64,000 nucleotides of DNA from Chitinophaga caseinilytica (GTDB taxonomy: Bacteria > Bacteroidota > Bacteroidia > Chitinophagales > Chitinophagaceae). A program made the position numbers and the translations under genes. Position 1 is the first letter of the stretch. Each line of letters begins with the position of its first letter. Location: positions 6,121,001-6,185,000 of the forward strand of contig NZ_CP150096.1 in the NCBI RefSeq assembly GCF_038396765.1. Reading direction: 5' to 3'. Shown in pieces: positions 1-9,435 of this stretch. The notes under the pieces are model-generated. The model worked only from the letters and a program-made list of their open reading frames with translations, made no database searches and was not told where the DNA came from.

Positions 1-989
1 GTGCTATCGTAGAGCATCACTTTGCTGTTATCGAACCTGGGCCCGAAACTGAGGCGGTTCTTCGGAAGTACCCTTGTATTTACCCCGTTGAGCACCGTGT
101 ATTGGGTATCGCGTACCGAGGCGCCCGTTCCGAATTCATTTTGAAAATCAATGAAGGTAAACGGTTTGTCAACAGTAATCTGGTGAGACACCTGAATGCC
201 GAGCCCTCTTGTCTGTTTCCCGTTTTTCGTAGTGATGAGCACCACGCCATTGAGCGCCTGGCTGCCGTAAAGCACGGTAGCTTTTGCGCCTTTGAGGATT
301 TCTATCGATTCGATATCGTCGGAGTTGATGTCGTTCACGCCAGATCCGTAGTCGAAAGAGTTGAGCGGGTCATATCCCCTGCTTTCCATCGAAGTTTTTT
401 CATCATACAGCGGCACACCATCCACTACGAACAACGGCCTTGTGTTCGTATTCGATTCCAGACCGGCAGCGCCGCGGATACGCACGTTCACACCGCCGGT
501 GGGGCCCGACGAGGAAATGTTGATTCCCACGCCTGCGGCCTTGCCATACAAGGCGAGGAAGGGGTTCAAAGTGGCGCCGGCTTTCGTCAGGTCTTCCCCT
601 TTGATCGTGGAGATAGCGTACCCAACGGCTTTCCGTTCCCTTTTAATGCCGAGAGCGGTTACCACCACATCGTCCAGGCCGACGGCGCTCGTTTCGATCA
701 CGACGTTCACTTCGTTGCTCTGGCCGAGCGTAATCTCCTGGGGCTTGAAGCCGATGGAGCTAAAAACCAATATGGCATTGGGTTTATCAGTGGTAATGCT
801 GTATTTCCCGTTTGCATCGGTAGCGCCACCAGTGGAGGTACCTTTAACGAGAATCGTGACCCCAGGCACGGCTTCTCCATTTACATCGGTAACCCTTCCC
901 GAGATTGTTCGTTTTTGCTGAGCCATCGCAATGCCCACCCAAAAACAAAATAACAGGATCATTGAGATCCGCCGTTTTGCATCTTTCAT
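1..989 (-). CDS. SusC/RagA-type TonB-dependent outer-membrane receptor, N-terminal part (runs off left edge)
   Basis: About 329 codons are visible on the minus strand from ATG at 989; the C-terminal barrel lies beyond position 1. A signal peptide covers roughly residues 1-24 (hydrophobic core, then AMA before QQK). A carboxypeptidase-regulatory-like beta-sandwich follows (about 26-105, with the family phrases ISGRVTD and GVTILVKG). The plug domain comes next, with VRIRGAAG, FVVDGVPLYDE and DIESIEILKGA. This order is diagnostic for SusC receptors, which import glycans or peptides with a SusD lipoprotein and energy from TonB. The SusD partner would be expected off the left edge. No STN domain is present, so FecR-type signalling through this receptor is unlikely. 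The nearest regulator is the ROK gene on its upstream side. Substrate unknown. Confidence 0.93.
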   Translation of the reverse strand, partial: MKDAKRRISMILLFCFWVGIAMAQQKRTISGRVTDVNGEAVPGVTILVKGTSTGGATDANGKYSITTDKPNAILVFSSIGFKPQEITLGQSNEVNVVIETSAVGLDDVVVTALGIKRERKAVGYAISTIKGEDLTKAGATLNPFLALYGKAAGVGINISSSGPTGGVNVRIRGAAGLESNTNTRPLFVVDGVPLYDEKTSMESRGYDPLNSFDYGSGVNDINSDDIESIEILKGAKATVLYGSQALNGVVLITTKNGKQTRGLGIQVSHQITVDKPFTFIDFQNEFGTGASVRDTQYTVLNGVNTRVLPKNRLSFGPRFDNSKVMLYDS

Positions 990-1051
990 GTTGCAGTTGT
1001 TTTAGATTAGAAAGTTTAATAGCGATTTGTCTATGTTTGGTTGATTAATAC

Positions 1052-1672
1052 ATCGAAGCCCATCCGGGCCGTTCCCTTTCAAACTGATCCTGGTTGTTTC
1101 AGCTGATGTTCCAATTTGTTCACTGTCTGTATTTTGATTGATTATTCATGCATAGCAGCATTCTTTCGGGCCGAATTTAATCGACCGATGGCGTCATGTG
1201 TGATGATGCGTTCTTGTTCACCGTTGATAATTGATTGATAACTAATACAAAGTAGCAATTGGCAGGCCTATACTTGTTCACCGGGATGCGATAACGCCCA
1301 ACGATGCCGACCGCTGTTACGATCAACACGACTGTCTGTTACTGCATCAAAACCCATTCTTCGGGACCTTCTTGTTCACTGATACTGAATGTATAGGGGA
1401 TGCCAAATCTGCCCGTTGTCAATTGTTCATCTGTTTTTGATTTAAAGCCCCATCTGCGGGCGTGCTCCGTTCACTGATCCTGGTTGTATCTGGTAGCCCT
1501 ATTACTACATCATAGCCCAATCTGCGGGCGTGCTCCTTTCACTGATTCTGGTTGTATTTGGGATGCCAATTCTATCTGTCGTCAATTGTCCATCTATAAT
1601 TTTAGTTGCCTCTACTTCTTCCAAGCCTTCTTTCGGCTTTTTCCTTTCGTCTGATTCTGGTTGTAAAAAATA
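1052..1672. repeat. Degenerate hairpin-bearing repeats in the leader of the left-edge SusC gene
   Basis: Within the gene-free stretch 990-1774 there are at least five related blocks, at about 1058-1096, 1346-1400, 1446-1500, 1510-1566 and 1625-1670. On the + strand each has a short inverted repeat followed by a conserved flank close to TTCACTGATCCTGGTTGTA. The small stems vary but keep pairing: GCCC/GGGC in two copies, AGCC/GGCT in another, CCC/GGG in another. Weaker half-copies with TTGTTCAC occur near 1113, 1212 and 1268. I see no open frame that makes sense of them. They lie upstream of the SusC start at 989, so they may be in its leader or promoter region. Confidence 0.6.
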
Positions 1673-1774
1673 TATTAATATTCGTTCACTATTATTATTC
1701 GACTACATATTGCTTCTCTATAATGCTTTCGCCGGGAATTTTACCTTCCCGCCTGACGATGTTCGCGCGGGTGA

Positions 1775-2977
1775 TCATACCAACACGCGGTCCACCTTAT
1801 TTTTCACCGGTTGCCTGTCAAAATTTTCAATGACCAACGCCGCTGCACCGATCAGTTCTGCGCGTTGATGGAATGCAGACACGGTTAATTCCGATTTGGA
1901 TGCCAGCCGCGGTATGCAATAATGGTTAATTGCCTGCTGTACCGGCGCCAGCCAGAGTTTGCCCGCTGAAGCCCCCCGGCCGCTCAGTACGATCAATTCG
2001 GGATTGAGCACATGAATGAGGATGGCAATCCCCTTTCCGATGTTATAGCCGGCTTCCGAAAGCAGTTCTACAGCGAAGGTATCGCCCTGAATAGCTGCAT
2101 TGATAATTGCATGGCAGGCTTCCTCAATATCTTCAGGCAAGGCTTCCATGGTAGAAACGCGCCCTTTTTTCAATCCTTCCACTGCCTTTTCGATGACTAC
2201 CAGCATGGATGCTTCGGTTTCCAGGCAACCACTTTTGCCGCAGGCGCACAATTTATTATTAACGAAAAGCGGGATATGGCTGAACTCCCCGGCAAACCCC
2301 GTGCATCCACGGAACAAAACGCCATTCAAAACGAGCCCCAGGCCTATCCCCCAGTTAATATTGATCACCATTACGTCGTTCCGGCCCCGGGCCGCGCCCA
2401 GCCTGAATTCCGCCAATGCGATCAGACTGGAGTCGTTGTCTATGTGGACCGGTATCCCTACCCGCTTCTCCAAAAAATCGACGATGCTGGTCTGGGTTTC
2501 CAGGAAGGAATAGTTGATCCCTTTGGAGACGTCCACAAAACCAGGCATCCCGATGCCCATCCCAATGATTTTATCGCGGGCGATCGTCGAATTGTCGATG
2601 AACCGGTTCAGCTGATTGGCCAATGTTTCCAGCACATCCGGATTCTTCGCCAACGGCAGCCCGATTTTTTCGGTGCAGATAATATCGCAATTCTGCATAT
2701 CGATGACGGCCATGCGCGTCACCAACTGGTCCATCGCCACCGATACCACATACATCTTGCCCGGTTTTAGGGCATATATCTGTGGCCGCCTGCCGCCGGA
2801 AGAAGGTGCATATCCCTTTTCCTCCACCAGCCCCTCATTCACCAGTTCACCCAACAGGCGGACCGTCACGGGCATGCTTTTATCTATCCGCGAACTGATC
2901 TCCGTACCAGACAAGGCATTGCCGAAGCAGAGCTCCTTCAAAATCCTTTGTTTGTACAGGTCAGTTTTGCTTAACAT
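1775..2977 (-). CDS. ROK-family transcriptional regulator
   Basis: A protein of about 400 residues. I chose the ATG at about 2977 (MLSKTDLYKQ) because the upstream extension from a TTG codon is only a hydrophobic run unlike the family. Residues 1-75 form a winged helix-turn-helix (ALSGTEISSRIDKSMPVTVRLL). The rest is the ROK sugar-kinase-like fold: a phosphate loop (VVSVAMDQ...), GIGMPGFVD, the DNDSS segment that carries the catalytic Asp in ROK kinases, and the zinc motif CACGKSGCLE. ROK repressors of the NagC/Mlc/XylR type bind a sugar or sugar phosphate. It sits between two SusC loci on the same strand, so it probably controls one of them. Which one cannot be told from sequence. No clear operator was found. 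Confidence 0.9.
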   Translation of the reverse strand: MLSKTDLYKQRILKELCFGNALSGTEISSRIDKSMPVTVRLLGELVNEGLVEEKGYAPSSGGRRPQIYALKPGKMYVVSVAMDQLVTRMAVIDMQNCDIICTEKIGLPLAKNPDVLETLANQLNRFIDNSTIARDKIIGMGIGMPGFVDVSKGINYSFLETQTSIVDFLEKRVGIPVHIDNDSSLIALAEFRLGAARGRNDVMVININWGIGLGLVLNGVLFRGCTGFAGEFSHIPLFVNNKLCACGKSGCLETEASMLVVIEKAVEGLKKGRVSTMEALPEDIEEACHAIINAAIQGDTFAVELLSEAGYNIGKGIAILIHVLNPELIVLSGRGASAGKLWLAPVQQAINHYCIPRLASKSELTVSAFHQRAELIGAAALVIENFDRQPVKNKVDRVLV

Positions 2978-3230
2978 TAACTTAAAGGTAAAAAGAAATG
3001 GAATAAATAACAATTGTCTGAAGAAAAATCGCAAAAGTTAATACTACTTCCTAAAAATATCACAAAGTCCAACTAGAAAAGAATAAGTTGCCGGCACTTC
3101 CGTACCTATAATTATAAAGTATTGTAGCTGAAGTCGCTAAAGCAAACGGCGAATATCCGGCCGGCGGCGCAACAGGATAAGCTGAACACCACCGTTATAT
3201 TAAATAAAATTACAGTACATCATGACAAAC

Positions 3231-3270
3231 AAAAGGGGCCGACCAAAATAAATTGGTCAGCCCCCTTTTA
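3231..3270 (-). terminator. Rho-independent terminator after the first SusD gene
   Basis: Inverted repeat AAAGGGGC-CGACCAA / TTGGTCA-GCCCCCTTT around an AATAAA loop, just past the stop of the SusD gene at 3287. Read on the minus strand it ends in TTTTGTTT. The remaining stretch 2978-3230 holds no gene or clear motif. Confidence 0.8.
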
Positions 3271-3286
3271 TCATTATTAACTGTGG

Positions 3287-4987
3287 CTATTTTTTATCCC
3301 ACCAAACACGGCCGGTGATTTCTTCCACGGCGGTGCCATATTCGCCGCCGGCGATCATTTCCTGCACGGCTGCGTTGTAGTTCGGGCGGTTGAGCGTCTG
3401 CGGCACCGGGAGGGCCCAGCGGCGCGGGGTTTCACGGGTGGTTCCGTCTGCCACGAACGCTTCGCGGTTCAGGATGCCGCCCACTTTGGGATACCCCAGG
3501 CGTTTCCAGCTGCCCCAGGCTTCCCAGGGTTGCTTGAAGTGGTTCAGGTATTGCTGGATGCCGATTTTCTCGAGCAGCACTTCCGTAGTACCTGTGAATG
3601 CCACGTTCGGTTTGGCAAGGTAGGCATCGATATCCGCTTCGTTGATGGCCGCGAATTCCACGATGTTCGCGTCTTTGCCCATTTGCTCATAAGCACGGAT
3701 GGAAGCTTTCACTCCTTTCACGTACCAGGCCTGCGCATCTTCGGTGGAGATACCACGCACCGACAGCTCGGATATCAGGAAGCACATTTCGGCGTAGGAA
3801 GCGATCGGCTGCGTGTAACGGCCGTCGCCAGCGCCATCCGAACCGAGGTCGAACAGGCGGTTCTGGTAAGTGGAGAGCGTATCGTAGTTAACGGTTAAAG
3901 AAGCCCCGTTTTCCGTGATCTGGTAGCTCTTCACACCAAACAACTTCGCGTTGGCGGGCAGCTTGGACGCATCCGGAGAAGCCGGAACACCCACGTACTG
4001 GCGGGGGTTCCAGGTGGCGGACGCAGGGAACGCGCCGCCTGCTTTCAGCCGGTTGAACACAGACTGGGTAAAGGCGTTCTTCTTGAAGAAGAGTGCCAGG
4101 CGCGGATCGGCGTTATCGTACAGGTAATTCACGACGGCCTGGCCACCGCGGGTAGCGAAGCCCTGCGCATTCCAGTTACCGCCACGGGCGAAGTTCTGGT
4201 TACCGGAAATGAATTTCCATTCTTCCGCGTTACCGGCGAAAAGGCCTGCAGGGCTGGCCAGTACTTCGGCCACGATCTGACGGGTCTTCTGCTGGTCGCG
4301 CTCCAGGAGGCGCATGGCGATTTTGAGGCGCAGCACGTTGGCGGCTTTTGCCCATTTCGCAGCGTCTCCGCCATAGAACACGTCGGCATTACCGAAGCTG
4401 ATCTGTCCGGCGGCGGGCGTTGTCAGCGCGGCGATCGCGCCTTTGAGCTCGGCATCGAACTGTGCGTACAGTGCAGCCTGGTTATCGTATTTCGGCGTGA
4501 AGTTCTGATCGGTGCGGGCGCCCATGGCCTCGGAGTAGGGAATGCTGCCATTCACGTCTGTCGTGCGCCAGGCGCCCCATACCTTGTGTACGGTGGCGAT
4601 AGCGGCGATGTGCGCGTAGCGGGCCCTTTCTTCCCCCGCCATGGCATTTACCTGGCGCTGGATATCGGCCAGGTTGCGGCCGAAGTCGTTATAGAACGCA
4701 GAGTAAAACCCGTTTACGTTGGAAACCAGGTTGAAAATGGAAGCCGGGTTACCGTTCGGGTAAGATACGGTGAACTGCATCCAGGGCATGATGTATGAAT
4801 AGTTATCGTAGAACCACTCGAAATCGCGGTCTACCATCGTTTTTTGTGTCAGCGTGATGAGTTGCTCCGGCTTCATGTCTTTGCTGATTTCCGGGCTCGT
4901 GTTCATCTCGGCAAAGTCGCGGGTGCAGGCGGAAGCGAAAGTAGCCAGTGCCAGCGCACCCATTCCGAATTTATGCATTGCTTTCAT
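3287..4987 (-). CDS. SusD/RagB-family nutrient-binding lipoprotein
   Basis: 566 residues. The N-terminus has a lipoprotein signal with a FASAC lipobox (Cys about 21), followed by the family phrase FAEMNTSPE. This is the surface lipoprotein that caps the SusC barrel and binds substrate. The body matches the SusD-like_2 type by its start, by the middle segment with VHKVWGAWRTTDVNGSIPYSEA, and by a C-terminal stretch with QQYLNHFKQPWEAWGSWKRLGYP. The gene begins about 20 bases after the SusC stop (5009), so the two are co-transcribed, and a strong hairpin terminator follows. Substrate not inferable. Confidence 0.92.
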   Translation of the reverse strand: MKAMHKFGMGALALATFASACTRDFAEMNTSPEISKDMKPEQLITLTQKTMVDRDFEWFYDNYSYIMPWMQFTVSYPNGNPASIFNLVSNVNGFYSAFYNDFGRNLADIQRQVNAMAGEERARYAHIAAIATVHKVWGAWRTTDVNGSIPYSEAMGARTDQNFTPKYDNQAALYAQFDAELKGAIAALTTPAAGQISFGNADVFYGGDAAKWAKAANVLRLKIAMRLLERDQQKTRQIVAEVLASPAGLFAGNAEEWKFISGNQNFARGGNWNAQGFATRGGQAVVNYLYDNADPRLALFFKKNAFTQSVFNRLKAGGAFPASATWNPRQYVGVPASPDASKLPANAKLFGVKSYQITENGASLTVNYDTLSTYQNRLFDLGSDGAGDGRYTQPIASYAEMCFLISELSVRGISTEDAQAWYVKGVKASIRAYEQMGKDANIVEFAAINEADIDAYLAKPNVAFTGTTEVLLEKIGIQQYLNHFKQPWEAWGSWKRLGYPKVGGILNREAFVADGTTRETPRRWALPVPQTLNRPNYNAAVQEMIAGGEYGTAVEEITGRVWWDKK

Positions 4988-5008
4988 GATAATCTTTCGT
5001 TTTTGATG

Positions 5009-8000
5009 TTAGAAACCAACCTGAACGGTGAACGCCATATTCCGCACGAACGGCGTACCGCCATATTCTGAGAATGCGGAGGTGGCGTTGTTACGGATGC
5101 CTTCGGGATTAATGTTGTCGGGCAGATTGTTGAACAGGTAGCCGAGGTTACGGCCAACCAGCATCACGCGGAGCTTGCTCAGTTTCAGTTTGCTGGTGAT
5201 GGAAGAAGGCATGTTGTAGCCTACGGATACTTCGCGGAGCGCCACATACGTTGCGTCGAACACGGAAGCCTCGCGGATACCGATACCCCAGTCGCCGATC
5301 ATGGAATAATAGTTGAAGGGGCTCATGGCGGTCACATATCCTTTGTTATATGCGTCGCGGTAAGTCATGCCGCTCAGGTCTACTTCATTTCCGTTAACCG
5401 TACGCTTGGTGCCGTTCTCGAACACACCATCAGGGATCATGCCATCGTTACGCTGGCGGCCCTCTGCGTCTGTCCAGGCAAGACCACCGCTGGCGGCGTC
5501 GCGGCCGGGCAGGGTGCTTTCCAGGGTACCGCGGCCGGTGCCGTACTGGTGCGAAGCGGAGAAGATATCGCCGCCGATGCGCGCCTGGATGAGGAATCCG
5601 AGGCTCCAGTTCTTGTAGGTAAAGTTATTGTTCAGGCCGAGGTTGAAATCCGGCGTGATATTACCTACGGATGCGAACCCGCGTTTGAAGGAAGTTCCGC
5701 CGTTGTTGATAACGGGCAGACCGGTTTTGGGATCACGAACGTACGCGTAGTCGGTCACCAGTTCACCATAAGCTTTGCCTACCTGCGCGATGGCGCGAAC
5801 GTCCTGGTCGCTGCTCAGCTCGTAAGTGCTGATGGCGGGGTCGAGCTTGATGATGGTATTGATGTTGCGGCTACCGTTCAGCGTGAGGTCCCATCCGAAA
5901 TTCTTCCCTTCGATGGGGCGTGCGTTGATCGCCACCTCGATCCCCCTGTTACGGAAGTGACCGGCGTTGATGATCTTGCGTTTCACACCGGATTCGTAGG
6001 GAACGTCGAGCTGGATGATCTGGTCTTTAATGTCTGCCTGGTAAACGGCAACGTCCAGGCCCAGGCGGTTGTTCAGGAAACGAACGTCTGCACCGAATTC
6101 GAAGTTACCCGCCATGGAAGGCTTCAGGTTCTGGTTCGGCAGCAGGTCGGGCTGGAAAATGTTGTTGATGGGCAGGTTGGCCTGGCCGGCACCGTTCCAG
6201 ATAGAGCCGGTCACATAACCGGTGTTGTTCAGGAACGGATCGAGGTCGCCACCCACATAAGCATAGCTCGCACGGAGTTTACCATAAGTAACCCAGGAGG
6301 GCATGCTTTGCTTGAAAGTTTCGGTGAATTCCCACGCTGCGCTCACGGAGGGGTACAGGTAAGAATTGTCGCCGGAACCATTGGGATAGGTCAGTGCGCT
6401 GGACCAGTCGTTACGCGCCGTTACGTCCAGGAAGTAAGCGTTCTTGTAGGAAACGCTGGCGGCGGCAAACAACGAATTGATGCGTTTGCGGCCCAAAGCG
6501 TAGTAGTTGGAATTTACCGTTCCCACGCTGTTCTTCATGTCGTAGAGACCGGGGGTACGAAGACCGTCGCGGGTGTTCATATCCCATTTATTGCCGATCC
6601 CGGAGTTCCACATTTCTGCGCCTACGTTTACGTTGGCCGTCCAGTCTTTGTTGCGGATTTTCGGGGAGATCATGGCGATACCGGTGAGGGTATACTGCGT
6701 TTTGTTCTGCCCGGCGGTGGCGAACATACCGCGGGAACCGCCAAAGTTGGGGCCCCAGCCGAGCTGGCGGCGGTCGTCAGACAACTGTTCGTTGCTGAAG
6801 TTACCGCGAAGCACGAATTTCATCCAGTCGGTTGCAGTGATGTTGAAAGCGAGGTTACCCATGAAAAGGCTTTCCTTGCGTTTCCAGCTGTCTTCGTTCA
6901 GCGTCCACCAGTAGTCGATACCGGGATATTCACCGAGTGCGTCCAGGAGGTCGCGGCCGTTCTGGGTAGGCACTTTGTAGCGGGATTTCCAGAAGTCTAC
7001 GTTATAGTTACGGGGGAACACGTAAATGAATTTACGGCCCACGTTTTCGTTGGTGTAGTCGCCACCCTGGCGGGTGGGGTTCAGCGAAGTGGAGGTGGCG
7101 TAGGATGCGCCGCCTTCAACGGAGAGGTATTTGGAAACGATGGCAGACGACTTCAGGGAAAACACATCGCGTTTGAAGCCGTTGTTGGGCATTACGCTGT
7201 TATTGTCCAGGTGGGAGTACGAAGCGCGGAAGTTCGCGTTTTCGTTCCCGCCTTCCACCGCAACGTTGGTGTTGTAGTATTTACCGGTCTGGTAAGAATT
7301 TTTCCAGTTGTTGGGTTGTGCGCTGAAGGGGGCGAATTCGCCGTTGGGCAGCTTTACGTTCTGGCCGAGCATTTCAGGGCCGTAGCTGTAGCCGCCAACC
7401 CAGTCGATCGCCTGCACGCCGCCTGCTTCCTGGCGGAAGTAGGGGTTTTGGCCGGCCCCGTATTTGTTTTGCAGGGCGATGGGCGTTCTGTACACGCTTT
7501 CCATTTGAACGGTCTGACTCACGTCTACACCAATCCCTTTGCGGGAGGTGCCTTTTTTGGTGGTGATGAGCACGGCGCCGTTGATGGCGCGGGAGCCGTA
7601 GAGTGCTGTGGCGGCGGCGCCTTTCAGTACGGTAACGGTCTCGAAATCGTCCGGGTTGAAGTTTTTCAGGACGTTACCGAAATTCACGGCATTGTCTGAC
7701 GCGTCGTTCTCGAAGATGGTACCGTCGATCACGAAGATCGGCTGATCTTTCCCGTTGAGCGATTTAGCGCCGCGGAGTACGATGCGGCTGGCAGCCTGGG
7801 GGCCGCCGGCAGCGCCGGAGATGTCTACGCCGGCTACTTTACCCTGGAGGGCGGCAACCGGGTTGATGGAATTCGTTTTGGCGATTTCGGCGCCTTTGAG
7901 CTCGGTAACTGCGTAACCGAGTTTACGTTGTTCGCGCTTGAAGCCCATGGCGGTTACCACTACTTCGTTGAGCGAGCGTTGATCGTCTTTCAGCACGATG

Positions 8001-8271
8001 TTGAAAGAGGATGCGGAGGCGGGTACTTCCTGCTGGGCGTAGCCCATGAAGGTGAAAAGCAGCGTGGCGGAGGGCTCTACGCTGATTTTGAAGGAACCGT
8101 CGGCGGTGGTGACGGTACCGTTGGAAGTACCTTTTTCCAGGATGGTGACGCCTGGGAGTGGCGTTCCGGTGGCATCTTTAACCGAGCCGGATACTGCTTT
8201 TTTTGCTGCGCCCAGGCGTGCGGGGCGAGGCAGCATAACAGCAACGTGGCAAGCAGAAGAATTCTTCGCAT
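5009..8271 (-). CDS. SusC-type TonB-dependent receptor (apparent frameshift after signal peptide)
   Basis: The ATG at 8271 has a good AAGGAAG ribosome site and encodes a signal peptide (MRRILLLATLLL... then AWAQQKK). The mature protein (AVSGSVKDATG onwards, CarboxypepD_reg-like domain, plug with VLRGAKSL, IFVIDGTIFE, DFETVTVLKGAAATALYGS, then the barrel ending VQVGF) is in the -1 frame. The break lies in a run of seven A/T at 8198-8204. One more A gives a continuous receptor of about 1087 residues. The frame-0 reading at the break is CAA AAA AAG, which is the slippery heptamer A AAA AAG, so ribosomal slippage is formally possible. Eight other homopolymer breaks in this window make a sequencing deletion likelier. 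It pairs with the SusD gene at 3287. Confidence 0.9.
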
Positions 8272-8526
8272 AGCTTCCTTAGATTTTAATTTGTGATACT
8301 TGAATGAAAAACATTAAAAAATAGATAACCCTTATCGTCTTGAACGAAGCGATGCGGAGGTCATAACGGGTATGCGCATCCAGGCATAGCGATCATTCAT
8401 GGCAATGCAATTCCATCCGGCGTGGAAGGCCGGTCTACATACGGTTGAATCGGTGGCTGATAATAAATGGAGGGTGATGGTTTCCGTTAATTGGCTTTAT
8501 ATCCCCTGTTCACTGTTAATGTCTAA

Positions 8527-8538
8527 TAAATCGTTTTA
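8527..8538. promoter_or_regulatory. LacI-type operator candidate (imperfect)
   Basis: TAAATCGTTTTA, one mismatch from the perfect palindrome TAAAACGTTTTA found 74 bases away. A central CG flanked by A and T tracts is typical of LacI/GalR operators. It lies upstream of the SusC gene, whose upstream neighbour encodes a LacI-family regulator. Confidence 0.45.
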
Positions 8539-8600
8539 GCGGATCGATCCAAATAAAACCTGTGCAGCCTTCCTCTCCCCTGGCCTGTTTTCCTTATTGA

Positions 8601-8612
8601 TAAAACGTTTTA
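8601..8612. promoter_or_regulatory. LacI-type operator candidate (perfect palindrome)
   Basis: TAAAACGTTTTA is its own reverse complement and is followed at once by a second half-like AGCGTTTT. With the site at 8527 it makes a pair in front of the SusC-SusD operon, as expected for a LacI-type repressor of a carbohydrate locus. Confidence 0.55.
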
Positions 8613-8966
8613 GCGTTTTGGCAATAAAAAAAACCTGTGGCATCCCGGGAGCACTTTTCATTTTCACGCACAGATTTGCATTCGAATTACGAACGGATGC
8701 AACTTAGTCAAAGTTGCGTTACCTCCAAAATAAAAAATTAACTTTTTTTGACGTAGCGTTAAAATTCCCATAATGTTTATGAAAATTCCATCAACGTCCG
8801 TGAATTTGACATCACTGCCAGCTACACCAGCCATCACCGTGAGGATATCTGACTGTTGAACCGGCGTTGCACCGATAACGTTACCAAACTGGAAATTATA
8901 TCCCGTCCTGCAGGCGGAAAGCATCCGCCACGCCATATTTCAGCTCCCCAAAAGCAATCCTTGATC

Positions 8967-9382
8967 CATCATTTGCGGGAACGCCTCCCAACATAAAAAA
9001 ACGCGGCCACGCAAAGCGCAGCCTGATCCATCATTTCCGGGAATACCACCCAACATAAAAAAACGCAGCCTGATGCATCATTTCCGGGAATGCCCCCCAA
9101 CATAAAAAAGCGAATCCTGATCATCATTTGCGGGAACGCCTCCCAACATATAAAAGCGCAGCCACGCAAAGCGCGGCCTGATGCATCATTTCCGGGAATG
9201 CCACCCAACATAAAAAAGCGAATCCTGATCATCATTTGCGGGAACGCCTCCCAACATAAAAAAGCGCGGCCACGCAAAGCGCAGCCTGATCCATCATTTC
9301 CGGGAATACCACCCAATATAAAAAAACGCGGCCACGCAAAAGCACAGCTGACCCCATCATTTGCGGGAATGCTTCACCACAT
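8967..9382. repeat. Tandem repeat array, eight units of about 62 or 46 bp
   Basis: Units begin with CATCATTT at about 8967, 9029, 9076, 9122, 9184, 9230, 9292 and 9355. The core alternates between two versions, TTTGCGGGAACGCCTCCC and TTTCCGGGAATRCCACCC, each followed by CAACATAAAAAA. The long units carry an extra block of about 16 bp with GCGGCCACGCAAAGCG. On the minus strand this block resembles a weak GC hairpin followed by a T run. The array runs straight into the perfect terminator of the LacI gene. Unit lengths are not multiples of three and vary, so it is not coding. It is not CRISPR, because no unique spacers separate identical repeats. Confidence 0.85.
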
Positions 9383-9412
9383 AAAAAAAGCGCGGCCCTG
9401 CAGCCGCGCTTC
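9383..9412 (-). terminator. Rho-independent terminator of the LacI-type gene
   Basis: Perfect stem GCGCGGC / GCCGCGC around CCTGCA. On the minus strand it is followed by a run of seven T, about 25 bases past the stop codon at 9436. It is also the last member of the repeat array. Confidence 0.9.
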
Positions 9413-9435
9413 CCAAATAAGTTAATATATCAGAT

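Larger units (their letters stand above)
8272..8966. other. Gene-free leader/promoter region of the SusC-SusD operon
   Basis: Nearly 700 bases upstream of the receptor gene with no credible coding sequence; short frames here lack family resemblance and a ribosome site. It contains two LacI-type palindromes (8527-8538 and 8601-8612). I saw no clear -7 box. The rest appears featureless apart from AT-rich runs. Confidence 0.5.

Noticed and set aside
5549..7699. Long open frame (716 codons) on the + strand opposite the SusC gene
   Set aside because: It mirrors the receptor gene in a GC-rich region; its product has no family resemblance and no ribosome site. Same reasoning for 20594-23284, 25767-27395, 27519-28961 and 31036-32586 (+).
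8664..8936. Possible 90-codon gene on the minus strand
   Set aside because: No ribosome site, no recognisable domain, and it lies in the leader region of the SusC operon.
8969..9316. Repeat-containing peptide (MLGGIPGND-like) read from the tandem array
   Set aside because: Unit lengths of 62 and 46 bases shift the frame, and no start context exists; it is a by-product of the repeats.
8967..9382. CRISPR array
   Set aside because: Units are contiguous and related over their whole length; there are no unique spacers and no cas genes.
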